Assembly: GCA_947384955.1 (NCBI GenBank)
Contig: CANDJC010000020.1
Span: 1-49,635 of the forward strand
DNA: 49,635 bases
Direction: 5' to 3'
Source: an uncultured Eubacterium sp.
Lineage (GTDB): Bacteria; Bacillota; Clostridia; Lachnospirales; Lachnospiraceae
Shown here: piece by piece, positions 16,358 through 23,773 of the stretch
Layout of the letters: every line of letters starts with the position of its first letter
How positions within the stretch are numbered: position 1 is the first letter of the stretch
Translations under genes and position numbers: made by a program
Notes under the pieces: model-generated
The model's input: the letters and a program-made list of their open reading frames with translations, nothing else
Databases searched by the model: none
Told to the model about the DNA's origin: nothing

Positions 16358-17017
16358 CTACAGCATCCCCTTCTTATACAGTATTCTCGCAGACCCTATT
16401 GCAATCAGTGCCCCCACAGGCACGAGCACGCCAACAGAGCCGGATAAGGATGGCACCAGCAGAAACAGTACAATCATAAATACAAGCGGCGCAATCGAAA
16501 TCTTCCAGTTTTTACTCACATAAACAACAGCCAGCCCTCCGAATAAAGAAGGCAGAATATTATCAAACGCAGGCTTTACGGCAGGATTATCCAGTATCGG
16601 GGTCAGCGGTACAAGCATAGCTACGCCGAGGGCAATAATGACAACCGTCACGATAGATGACGCAGCGACCGCAATTGTAGAAATGACCTCGCCCTCATCG
16701 CTTCCCGGTCTGACATCGGCGTTTTCCATTGCAGTCAGCGCTGCCGGGACTTTTAAATTGGTCAGGTTTCCGGTTACAAAGGCCAGGTACGAGCCGGCGG
16801 AGCCAAGCATGGGAATGAAGGTAATCACCTCAATAATTCCGACAGTCCAGAAAATCGGAGCCACGCCCAAAAGTCCCTGAAGCACAGGTTTAAATCCGGG
16901 CCAGGCATCATAATAAATGCAGGTAATCACCGGATAGGCAAAAATCATGGCAAGGGCGCTTAAAATCCAGATGCGTCCGTAAATATGTGTCATTTCATCA
17001 AAACTTTTCTTTTTCAT
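16358..17017 (-). CDS. Small multi-pass membrane protein, partner of the DUF5058 protein
   Basis: A 219-residue protein; ATG 17017 is chosen because AGGAGG precedes it, although the open frame extends to 17119 inside the upstream gene. It has about six hydrophobic segments, for example 'IWILSALAMIFAYPVITCIYY', 'FWTVGIIEVITFIPMLGSAGSYLAF' and 'LVFMIVLFLLVPSLSG'. It begins 5 bases after the stop of the DUF5058 gene, so the two are translated together. I do not recognise a named function. Paired small membrane proteins of this kind may form a two-component carrier, which the nearby peptidase and racemase homologue would suit. That is inference. Confidence 0.72.
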   Translation of the reverse strand: MKKKSFDEMTHIYGRIWILSALAMIFAYPVITCIYYDAWPGFKPVLQGLLGVAPIFWTVGIIEVITFIPMLGSAGSYLAFVTGNLTNLKVPAALTAMENADVRPGSDEGEVISTIAVAASSIVTVVIIALGVAMLVPLTPILDNPAVKPAFDNILPSLFGGLAVVYVSKNWKISIAPLVFMIVLFLLVPSLSGSVGVLVPVGALIAIGSARILYKKGML

Positions 17018-17022
17018 GCGGC

Positions 17023-17748
17023 CTAACCTCCTATGACTGGCGTAATTACTGCTGCAAAAATCATAGCCCCGAGCATGCTGACGGGCAGGGCATAGTTTTC
17101 GAGCCATTTCATATTGCATTTTTTAATCAGAAACCCGCAGATACCCATAATAAGCGCGGAGCATAACAGCACAAAAATGGGAATCCAGCCTTTGAGGCCT
17201 GAGCGGATATCTGCAAATACCATGCCGAGAAATGCGGATATCATGCCTAAAAACATGGCGGTCATTAAAATATCGCCCCATTTGCTGTCTTTATTTTTTA
17301 TTTTCATCAGACCGCCCTGAATTTTTTTGATAAACAGCGGCACCCAGATAAGGCCGGGAAAGATGCCGAGCGTCATGACCCAGGCAATGGCGGTATACAC
17401 GGAAGGGTCCGTGACTGTTTCGGAAAGGGAGATTCCAATAGCATTTGCGGTAGAAGTCGCTGCCGGCAGCTCGTAAGTAATGGCGCCGATAATGCTTAAG
17501 CGCAGCCATGGCAGCGGAAGTCCTAAAAATTTTGATAAGGTGATAACGCCAAGCAGAATGGAAACGGCCGGGGCAATGGTAAACAGGGCAGTGGAGAGCA
17601 CGGTCCTGTATAACTGCTTTTTGTCAATGCCAAGCTCGTTCCCTCTGCGGAAGGCGCGAATCAGGAAAAACAGGGACTGCGCAATGACAAATACAATCAC
17701 AGCTCCTGCGAGAACAAACAAAATGGTGCTGTTTGGATGAAAATTCAT
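17023..17748 (-). CDS. DUF5058-like membrane protein
   Basis: A 241-residue protein with about seven hydrophobic segments ('ILFVLAGAVIVFVIAQSLFFLI', 'LFTIAPAVSILLGVITL', 'YTAIAWVMTLGIFPGLIWVPLF', 'LPVSMLGAMIFAAVITPV'). The sequence 'RLSIIGAITYELPAATSTANAIG' lies in a short loop and is probably the functional core. It resembles proteins annotated DUF5058 in Firmicutes, which have no settled function. It is the first gene of the minus-strand cluster that continues with a second membrane protein, the repeat block, an M20 peptidase and a racemase homologue. Confidence 0.68.
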   Translation of the reverse strand: MNFHPNSTILFVLAGAVIVFVIAQSLFFLIRAFRRGNELGIDKKQLYRTVLSTALFTIAPAVSILLGVITLSKFLGLPLPWLRLSIIGAITYELPAATSTANAIGISLSETVTDPSVYTAIAWVMTLGIFPGLIWVPLFIKKIQGGLMKIKNKDSKWGDILMTAMFLGMISAFLGMVFADIRSGLKGWIPIFVLLCSALIMGICGFLIKKCNMKWLENYALPVSMLGAMIFAAVITPVIGG

Positions 17749-17802
17749 ATGGTTCCTCGCTTTCTTCTGAAATTCAGAATGGTTTCTTGTTTTTAGCTTT
17801 TA

Positions 17803-17823
17803 TCCTGTATTCATCATACAGGA
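17803..17823. repeat. Short inverted repeat upstream of the DUF5058 gene
   Basis: TCCTGTA and TACAGGA are separated by 7 bases, 55 bases upstream of the minus-strand start at 17748. The layout suits an operator for a dimeric regulator; there is no T-tract to suggest a terminator. Confidence 0.45.
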
Positions 17824-17975
17824 AATGGGGGAAAGTAGCAAGCAGGAAAACCAGACGGCTTTTGTGGAATGGTAGTTTGGAAAGTATGTTTTATTGGGAG
17901 ATAAATGATAAATTTATAGAAAAATCAGTATTATGATTCCTATAAAATTATATCTTTAATGTAATCATAATTTTG

Positions 17976-18004
17976 TTGACAAAAGAAGTTTTATGTAGTA
18001 AAAT
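17976..18004 (+). promoter_or_regulatory. Strong predicted promoter of the integrase-like/RhuM operon
   Basis: TTGACA (17976-17981), 17 bases, TAAAAT (17999-18004), followed by a ribosome binding site GGAAGGA and ATG 18033. The leader is only about 20 bases. Confidence 0.8.
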
Positions 18005-18032
18005 AGAATAAATTATCGGAAGGATAAATACT

Positions 18033-19013
18033 ATGGATTATCAAAAAATATTGGATGATTTTATCACAGAGTACCCGGATTATAAGAGTGATGCAGATAA
18101 TTTTACAGAATACCTGGAGACATACTGGAAAAATTCCTTATCAGGTGAGCAGCTTCGCATTTTACTCAGAGGTATAGATGTAGAGTTTATATTACAAAGT
18201 CTGATTTATAATGTGGAGGAGATTAAAAGATATAAAAGCAAAACAAAAGCGAAGCGTTATGCCACAGTAGTCGGGCTGTTTTTTAACTATATTCGGAAAA
18301 ACACGGATATTGCAAATCATGAATTATATGATGCGATTTCATTTAACCGCCTTCGGGAGAATTCATATATGAAACGAATGATGTCTTATATTGAAAAATG
18401 TGATTTGCTGGCAGGAATTGCAGAACAGGAGCCTCTGACATCCATACAGGCCGAAAAACTTTTGATATGGGCAAATGAGCAGCTTGAGAATCAGGAATGG
18501 GGAGATGCCACAGACTTTAGAAAAGCCATGGCTTCTATTGGAATAAAGATGATGATGCTTTATGGAATCACGTATCGTGAACTGAGAAAAATTAAATGGA
18601 AGCAGTATGATGAATATTATGGTTTTATCACGGTAAATAATTTTTCGCTTCGTCTGCCGCCTAAATTATCAAGACAATTACAAAAAATGAAACAATTTAT
18701 ATCGCGCAATGAGGAAAAAAATAAAGAGGAGCTGCTTTTTACGGATATAAATGGAGAACCATGGGGAGATGTGACCTCTTCTTCTGGTATACCCGATTAT
18801 CTTGGAACACTAATAGAAATTACAAGTGTAACCAGCGTTGTTAAGTATGGAATTGCACAGCTTTTAAAATCCGGGTTAAGCGATTCTGTTATTAAAAAGA
18901 TAACAGGTGCGAGTGATAAGCTGATTCAGGGATGCGTATTACATGAAGAGGATGAACTTATAAAAATTATTAACAATAAAATTGTTATGGCCGAACTGTA
19001 TTATGATTTTTAA
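18033..19013 (+). CDS. Tyrosine-recombinase-like protein without recognisable catalytic residues
   Basis: A 326-residue protein in an AT-rich segment. It has the layout of a phage-type integrase: a helical N-terminal SAM-like part (about 1-130), then 'IGIKMMMLYGITYRELRKIKWKQYD'. This aligns by eye with the 'TGLRISELLxLKWxDI' box of tyrosine recombinases, but the catalytic Arg position is Thr. The C-terminal box normally reading HxLRH and ending in a Tyr nucleophile appears as 'SVVKYGIAQLLKSGLSDSVIKKITGAS', with no HxxR. It is therefore probably a DNA-binding protein of this fold rather than an active recombinase. It shares a promoter with the RhuM gene 32 bases downstream. Family placement is a judgement from pattern and needs a profile search. 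Confidence 0.55.
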   Translation: MDYQKILDDFITEYPDYKSDADNFTEYLETYWKNSLSGEQLRILLRGIDVEFILQSLIYNVEEIKRYKSKTKAKRYATVVGLFFNYIRKNTDIANHELYDAISFNRLRENSYMKRMMSYIEKCDLLAGIAEQEPLTSIQAEKLLIWANEQLENQEWGDATDFRKAMASIGIKMMMLYGITYRELRKIKWKQYDEYYGFITVNNFSLRLPPKLSRQLQKMKQFISRNEEKNKEELLFTDINGEPWGDVTSSSGIPDYLGTLIEITSVTSVVKYGIAQLLKSGLSDSVIKKITGASDKLIQGCVLHEEDELIKIINNKIVMAELYYDF

Positions 19014-19045
19014 AGGATGTAAAAGTAAAACAGGAGAAACAAGCT

Positions 19046-20056
19046 ATGGAAGAAAAAAAGGGGGAAATCTTAATCTATCAGTCTGAGGATGGACTCACCA
19101 ATGTTGAAGTGACTGTGCAAGACGAAACGGTCTGGCTGTCTCAGCAGCAAATGGCTGAATTGTTTCAGACTTCTCGCACAAACGTTGTAGAGCATATAAA
19201 GCATATATTTGAGGAGGGAGAATTGGACGAACCTTCAACCTGTCGGAATTTCCGACAGGTTCGGCAGGAAGGAGCAAGGAAAGTTACTAGAGAAATTACT
19301 TATTATAATTTGGATATGATTATATCTCTTGGATACAGGGTAAAATCTCTGACTGCTACAAAATTTAGAAAATGGGCGACAGAACGATTAAAAGAATATA
19401 TGATTAAAGGCTTTACCATGGATGACGAACGTCTGAAAGGCAATGGCGGTGGAAATTACTGGAAAGAGCTTTTAGAGCGCATCCGTGATATCCGCTCTTC
19501 GGAAAAAGTGCTTTATCGTCAGGTTTTGGATTTATATGCTACGAGCGCAGACTATGATCCTCAAAGTGAGGAATCTATCCGGTTTTTTCAAATTGTACAA
19601 AATAAGCTTCATTTTGCGGCACATGGACATACGGCGGCTGAAATTGTTTTTGAACGGGCTGATGCTCAAAAGCCGTTTATGGGACTGACATCTTTTTCAG
19701 GAGAATTGCCAGCCTTGAAGGATATTGGAATTGCAAAGAATTATCTAAAAGAAGATGAGCTTAAAATATTAAATAATCTTGTATCTGGTTATTTTGATTT
19801 GGCAGAAATTAATGCTATCGAACATCGTCCCATGTATATGAACGATTATGTAAAACAGCTTGATGCTGTATTATCATCAGGTAATAGAAAATTGTTACAT
19901 AATTCTGGCAAAATAAGTCATTCACAAGCAATGAAAAAGGCAAAGAAAGAATATCAAAAATATCAGGAAGCCACGATTTCTCCGGTGGAAGATGCTTACT
20001 TAAAAACTATAAAAACAGCTTCCAAAGCTGCAAAACAGGCTTGCAGGATGAAATGA
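19046..20056 (+). CDS. RhuM-family protein (virulence RhuM / Bro-N-like N-terminus)
   Basis: A 336-residue protein with the typical RhuM layout: 'VTVQDETVWLSQQQMAELF' and 'RTNVVEHIKHIFEEGEL', then 'ITYYNLDMIISLGYRVKS' and 'ATKFRKWATERLKEYMIKGF' in the first 130 residues, followed by a helical domain with 'KLHFAAHGHTAAEIVFERAD'. The family was named in Salmonella SPI-3 and is common on mobile islands; its biochemical role is not established, though the N-terminal half resembles DNA-binding Bro/KilA-N antirepressors. It is co-transcribed with the integrase-like protein and followed by a terminator. The AT-rich composition of 18033-20056 fits transfer. Confidence 0.88.
   Translation: MEEKKGEILIYQSEDGLTNVEVTVQDETVWLSQQQMAELFQTSRTNVVEHIKHIFEEGELDEPSTCRNFRQVRQEGARKVTREITYYNLDMIISLGYRVKSLTATKFRKWATERLKEYMIKGFTMDDERLKGNGGGNYWKELLERIRDIRSSEKVLYRQVLDLYATSADYDPQSEESIRFFQIVQNKLHFAAHGHTAAEIVFERADAQKPFMGLTSFSGELPALKDIGIAKNYLKEDELKILNNLVSGYFDLAEINAIEHRPMYMNDYVKQLDAVLSSGNRKLLHNSGKISHSQAMKKAKKEYQKYQEATISPVEDAYLKTIKTASKAAKQACRMK
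19237..19261. repeat. Perfect 12-bp inverted repeat inside the RhuM gene
   Basis: Arms AACCTGTCGGAA and TTCCGACAGGTT flank a single central T. The palindrome encodes part of 'STCRNFRQVRQ' just after the first domain. It may be only a codon coincidence in a conserved motif, or a binding site within the gene. Confidence 0.8.
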
Positions 20057-20070
20057 CAGGAGAAAGATAC

Positions 20071-20094
20071 AACCACCCTTTGGAAGGGTGGTTT
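20071..20094 (+). terminator. Intrinsic terminator after the RhuM gene
   Basis: Ten-base stem AACCACCCTT / AAGGGTGGTT with loop TGG, followed by TTGATTTT. It begins 15 bases after the stop. Confidence 0.9.
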
Positions 20095-20122
20095 TGATTT
20101 TAATGACGGGAATCATTGCTGA

Positions 20123-20683
20123 TTAGCGGAAATTCAGCATATCGGAAATTTCAGAAAAGCTGATAAGCAAATCGTCATAGATACCAGCCTTTACAGAATC
20201 GCGAAAGGTATAGTCACCTGTATCTTCTGATTCAAAATTGTAAACAAGAATACGGTTTTTCTCAGGGTCAGCAATCCAGTATTCCCTGACCCCGGCGGTC
20301 CGGTATTTGAAGAGCTTTGTGTAATAGTCCATTCGTCTGCTTCCAGGGGAAACAATTTCTATAATCCAGTCGGGTGCGCCCAAACAGCCTTTGTCATTTA
20401 ATTTATCGGGGGAGCAGATAACGCTGATGTCCGGTTCTACATAGCTGCTGTCATTTTCATTTAAGAATACGGCAAACGGTGCAGTATAGACTCTGCAGGA
20501 GCCATTCTGTTTTCTGATATATTCACGGATGATTCCGAAAAGTTCACCTGTAATTTCCTGATGCCTGCGGCTGGGCGGTGCCATATAATAAATCTGCCCG
20601 TCAATCAGCTCTGCATGTACGCCATCTGGCAGGGCATAAATATCATCAATGGTATAATACGGTTTTTGTGCGAATGCCGGCAT
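20123..20683 (-). CDS. Uma2-family (DUF820) PD-(D/E)XK endonuclease-fold protein
   Basis: A 186-residue protein starting behind AGGAAAGGAAAT. It has the Uma2 signature: 'YYTIDDIYALPDGVHAELIDGQIYYMAPPS..HQ', 'YVEPDISVIC', 'GAPDWIIEIVSPGSRRMDYYTKLFKY' and 'REYWIADPEKNRILVY'. Asp in EPDIS and the Glu of IIEIVSP correspond to the PD-(D/E)XK metal ligands. Family members are predicted nucleases without a proven biological role, often multi-copy in cyanobacteria and sporadic elsewhere. It is monocistronic. Confidence 0.9.
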   Translation of the reverse strand: MPAFAQKPYYTIDDIYALPDGVHAELIDGQIYYMAPPSRRHQEITGELFGIIREYIRKQNGSCRVYTAPFAVFLNENDSSYVEPDISVICSPDKLNDKGCLGAPDWIIEIVSPGSRRMDYYTKLFKYRTAGVREYWIADPEKNRILVYNFESEDTGDYTFRDSVKAGIYDDLLISFSEISDMLNFR

Positions 20684-20909
20684 GATAACATTTCCTTTCC
20701 TGATTTTGTGATAATATAAATATTATTTTCATGTGCATTTTATGAAAAAGTATAACATGATGCCAGAGCAATGTACAATAGGAAACTGGCAGTTTTTGTT
20801 TTAGGCGTGATAATGTTTCGCAAGGACGCAGCATCCAGATTCTCATTTTTTTATTTTTATCTGTAACAAACTGCACAGGAAAGGAACTAACAATATATGA
20901 GGTGGTGAT

Positions 20910-20954
20910 ATGGATAAAGAAAAAATGAGTAAAGAAAAAATGAACAAAGAAAAA
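20910..20954 (+). repeat. Three 15-bp in-frame repeats at the start of the sigma factor gene
   Basis: ATGnnnAAAGAAAAA occurs three times in a row (20910, 20925, 20940), encoding MDKEK-MSKEK-MNKEK. Each unit carries an ATG, so contraction or expansion would alter the spacing from the ribosome binding site to the downstream start codons without breaking the frame. Confidence 0.9.
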
Positions 20955-21437
20955 ATGGATGAAATTTATCGTGAAAATGCCGCTATCGTTTATAAATATC
21001 TGTGCGGTTTGACGATGGACAAAGAACTCGCCGAGGAACTGACGCAGGAAACCTTTTTTCAGGCAGTCAGAGGAATTGAAGGATTCAGAGGAGACAGCAA
21101 AATCTCCGTCTGGCTGTGCGGGGTTGCAAAGAAGCTGTGGTATAAGGAGCTGCAGAAGCGAAGCCGTCACAAAACTGATGCATTAGATGACACAATACCT
21201 TCCGGTGAAAATATTGAAAAGAAAAGTCTGGATCATCTGGAAAAAATAGAAATTTTCCGTCTGATGCACAATCTGGACAGTGTCACAAGAGAAGTGATGT
21301 ATTTACGGCTGGCTGGAGAATTACAGTTTTCTGAAATTGCTAAGATTCTGGGGAAAACGGAAAACTGGGCGAGAGTAACGTATTACCGGGGAAAACAAAA
21401 CATATTGAAAGGAATGAAAGAATGGAAAGTAAATTAG
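20910..21437 (+). CDS. ECF-type RNA polymerase sigma factor
   Basis: A 175-residue protein starting behind AGGTGGTGAT. Region 2 is seen at 'AAIVYKYLCGLTMDKELAEELTQETFFQAVRGIEGFRGDSKISVWLCGVAKKLWYKEL' (about 24-85). Region 4 is at 'LDSVTREVMYLRLAGELQFSEIAKILGKTENWARVTYYRGKQNIL' (about 118-165), with its helix-turn-helix. The N-terminus carries three five-residue repeats. It overlaps the anti-sigma gene by 16 bases, the usual coupled arrangement, so its activity is probably held by that membrane protein and released by an envelope signal. Confidence 0.92.
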   Translation: MDKEKMSKEKMNKEKMDEIYRENAAIVYKYLCGLTMDKELAEELTQETFFQAVRGIEGFRGDSKISVWLCGVAKKLWYKELQKRSRHKTDALDDTIPSGENIEKKSLDHLEKIEIFRLMHNLDSVTREVMYLRLAGELQFSEIAKILGKTENWARVTYYRGKQNILKGMKEWKVN

Positions 21438-22180
21438 CCTGTGAGATTGTAAAAGACCTGCTCCCTCTTTATGTGGACGGAATCGTAAGCGACGTTTCGA
21501 AAACGAGTATCGAAAGCCATTTAGAGCACTGCAGAGACTGTAATGAAATATACCGCGATATGGCTTTTCATCTGGAAGAGGAAGCGCCGCCGGCAGAGGT
21601 TTCAGATGTAAAAAGATTTTTGAGAAAAACGAAGAAGATGTATCTGTTATATGGTTTCGGCGCGCTCAGCTTTCTTGCGATATTTGTCTGCTTGATTGTG
21701 GATTTGGCGGTAAATAAAAAAATAACATGGTCACTGATAGCAGGAAGCTCCTGTCTGTTTGCGGATGCTTTTTTATATGTTCTTTGTTACGGCAAAAAGA
21801 AGAAAGGCTGCGCTGCCATGTCAGTGATAAGCATTGGGACGTTTGTTCTGCTCTGGGTAATACAGATGAGCAGATATTATCTTATGGAAGCAGGGACGGT
21901 CTGGATATTCCGCTATGGGCTGCCGATTCTGCTGCTATGGCTTTTGATACTCTGGATTCCGGTGCTTGGGAGAACATTTCTGAAATGGAATATCTGGGAC
22001 TGCGCCGCACTGCTTATGCTGCTGTCGATAGCAGGAAGTTATGTTACAAAAGTCATTACGGGAGACTATATATGGGGCGATGCAGTTCCTATGCGGGAAT
22101 TTATCAGTAACGGATTAGGGGAAGCGGCTGCTGCTGTTATCTTTGCAGCGATTGGGAGGTTTAGAAAACGGAGAAAGTAA
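21422..22180 (+). CDS. Anti-sigma factor with zinc-finger (zf-HC2) N-terminus and membrane helices
   Basis: A 252-residue protein. Residues 5-45 contain the ZAS motif His33-x3-Cys37-x2-Cys40 ('ESHLEHCRDCNEIYRDM') preceded by Cys7 and 'DLLPLYVDG', which binds sigma factors. About six hydrophobic segments follow from residue 75 ('LLYGFGALSFLAIFVCLIVDL' to 'EAAAAVIFAAIGRF'). It starts within the sigma gene (16-base overlap) behind AAAGGAATGAAAGA. It probably sequesters the ECF sigma factor at the membrane. The sensed signal is unknown. Confidence 0.88.
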   Translation: MESKLACEIVKDLLPLYVDGIVSDVSKTSIESHLEHCRDCNEIYRDMAFHLEEEAPPAEVSDVKRFLRKTKKMYLLYGFGALSFLAIFVCLIVDLAVNKKITWSLIAGSSCLFADAFLYVLCYGKKKKGCAAMSVISIGTFVLLWVIQMSRYYLMEAGTVWIFRYGLPILLLWLLILWIPVLGRTFLKWNIWDCAALLMLLSIAGSYVTKVITGDYIWGDAVPMREFISNGLGEAAAAVIFAAIGRFRKRRK

Positions 22181-22185
22181 TTTTC

Positions 22186-22214
22186 TTGACAATTCTCCTG
22201 TTTTATACTACTCT
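22186..22214 (+). promoter_or_regulatory. Predicted promoter of the NCS1 permease gene
   Basis: TTGACA (22186-22191), 17 bases, TACTCT (22209-22214), about 55 bases before the permease start. The -10 is weak, so this is tentative; it would allow expression apart from the sigma/anti-sigma pair. Confidence 0.45.
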
Positions 22215-22269
22215 TTATATATTGTTAAAATCATTCCAAATCAAAAAGATATCCCAAAGGAGGAAAAAT

Positions 22270-23556
22270 ATGGCTGAGGCAAAGAAGAGTCATATCGAAA
22301 CAATCACGCTGGAACAGGTTCCGGACAGTGAGAAGAAGAGCTGGCCTTCGATAGCCTTTATCTGGGCGGGAAATGTAATTTGTGTACCCGCACTGATGGT
22401 AGGTTCTATGGTATCGGCCGGACTGGATTTTAAAAATTCCATTCTGGCTATGTTTATCGGCTACGGTATCGTGGTCGCTCTGATGATGCTGATTGCGGCG
22501 CAGTCTGCGCAGACAGGCAGGCCGACAACCGTTGCGGTATCCCGGGCGCTGGGAGATCAGGGTTCACAGTATACGCTTTCTTTAATTGTTGCAGTTTCTA
22601 TGATTGGCTGGTATGCTTACCAGACCATTGTTTGTGCGTCATCTTTCTGCATGCTGATGCAGTCTGGCTTTGGCATTAATTTTCCTGAATGGATAGCATG
22701 TATTATATGGGGAGCGCTGATGCTGATTACCGCGTTTTACGGCATCGGGCTGACGAATGTGTTAAATGTAATCAGTGTGCCGCTTTTGTTTGTTTTTCTG
22801 GTGTACGGTGTTTCGATTGTGCTCGGAGACGGCGGCGCGGCAGTATTGTCCGCTTATCAGCCGTCCGGCGCAGGAGGCATGATGACTGGCATTACGATTT
22901 CGGTCGGAGGTTTTATTTCCGGTGCGGCTACCTGCGGCGATTATAACCGTTACAGCAGGGATGGAAAAAGCGCTGCGCTTTCGTGTCTGTTTGGCGTGAT
23001 TCCGGCAGGCGTAGGCGCGCTGGCATGCGGTGCGGTTTTATCTATCTGCTCCGGGGATTCGGATATTACCGTTATGTTTGCCAATATCGGGCTGCCTGTA
23101 GCAGGCATGCTGGTGCTGATTCTGGCGACCTGGACAACCAATGTGGGAAATGCTTATTCTGCGGGGATTGCGGTTGTCAATATATTTAAGCTGAAGGATG
23201 ATAAAAGAGCGATTGTGACTGCAGCCTGCGGGATTATTGGCATTCTGCTTTCTCTGGGCGGTATTGTTTACTATTTTGTGGATTTTCTGTCTATGCTCAG
23301 CTATCTGATTACGCCGATATGCGCGGTGCTGATTGCAGATTACTGGGTCATCGGGCGCGGGAAAAGCGAAGGCTGGGAACCGTTTCCCGGTGTGAACTGG
23401 CTTGGGATTACGGCATGGATATGCGGTGCGCTGGTTACATATTTTGATAAATTCTTTGTGCCGGAGCTTGTCGGGATTGCGGTAACGATTGTTGTATACT
23501 GGATTTTGTGTACAGCAGTAAAAAATCCTAAGTACAATCCGTTTGCAGAGGCCTGA
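22270..23556 (+). CDS. NCS1-family permease (cytosine/purine/hydantoin type, CodB-like)
   Basis: A 428-residue protein; ATG 22270 is chosen because AAAGGAGG precedes it and the upstream extension to 22186 crosses the predicted promoter. It has about twelve hydrophobic segments. NCS1-like features are 'SWPSIAFIWAGNVICVPALMVGSM' in helix 1, 'VSMIGWYAYQTIVCASSF', 'ISGAATCGDYNRYSRDGKSA' and 'TNVGNAYSAGIAVVNIF'. These match the cytosine permease group, which imports nucleobases or hydantoins with a cation. It is followed by a DUF917 protein after 217 bases, a common pairing that suggests uptake and catabolism of a heterocyclic ring compound. Confidence 0.85.
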   Translation: MAEAKKSHIETITLEQVPDSEKKSWPSIAFIWAGNVICVPALMVGSMVSAGLDFKNSILAMFIGYGIVVALMMLIAAQSAQTGRPTTVAVSRALGDQGSQYTLSLIVAVSMIGWYAYQTIVCASSFCMLMQSGFGINFPEWIACIIWGALMLITAFYGIGLTNVLNVISVPLLFVFLVYGVSIVLGDGGAAVLSAYQPSGAGGMMTGITISVGGFISGAATCGDYNRYSRDGKSAALSCLFGVIPAGVGALACGAVLSICSGDSDITVMFANIGLPVAGMLVLILATWTTNVGNAYSAGIAVVNIFKLKDDKRAIVTAACGIIGILLSLGGIVYYFVDFLSMLSYLITPICAVLIADYWVIGRGKSEGWEPFPGVNWLGITAWICGALVTYFDKFFVPELVGIAVTIVVYWILCTAVKNPKYNPFAEA

Positions 23557-23588
23557 CTTTTTGTTTTAGTTTTATCATACAGAGTCTC

Positions 23589-23642
23589 TGCATGGTACAG
23601 AGCTTTTGCATGGTACAGAGCTTCTGCATGATACAGGATGAA
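23589..23642. repeat. Three tandem 18-bp repeats between permease and DUF917 genes
   Basis: The unit TGCATGGTACAGAGCTTY recurs at 23589, 23607 and 23625 (third copy diverged). About 70 bases further on, AATAGAAACT-like units occur three times (23707-23745). Both look like slippage products in a non-coding spacer. Confidence 0.75.
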
Positions 23643-23773
23643 ACATTGGATGTTAAGTCCGCATTTAAAATAAGTTTTAGCTGTATAACTGTAAGCTGTA
23701 AGATTAAAATAGAAACTAAATAATAGAAACTAATAATAGAAACATTGTTTCATGAAATTCAGAGGAGGTAAAA

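Noticed and set aside
18033-19013. Active site-specific recombinase marking a mobile island with att sites
   Set aside because: Catalytic residues are not recognisable and I found no matching direct repeats at the edges of the segment.
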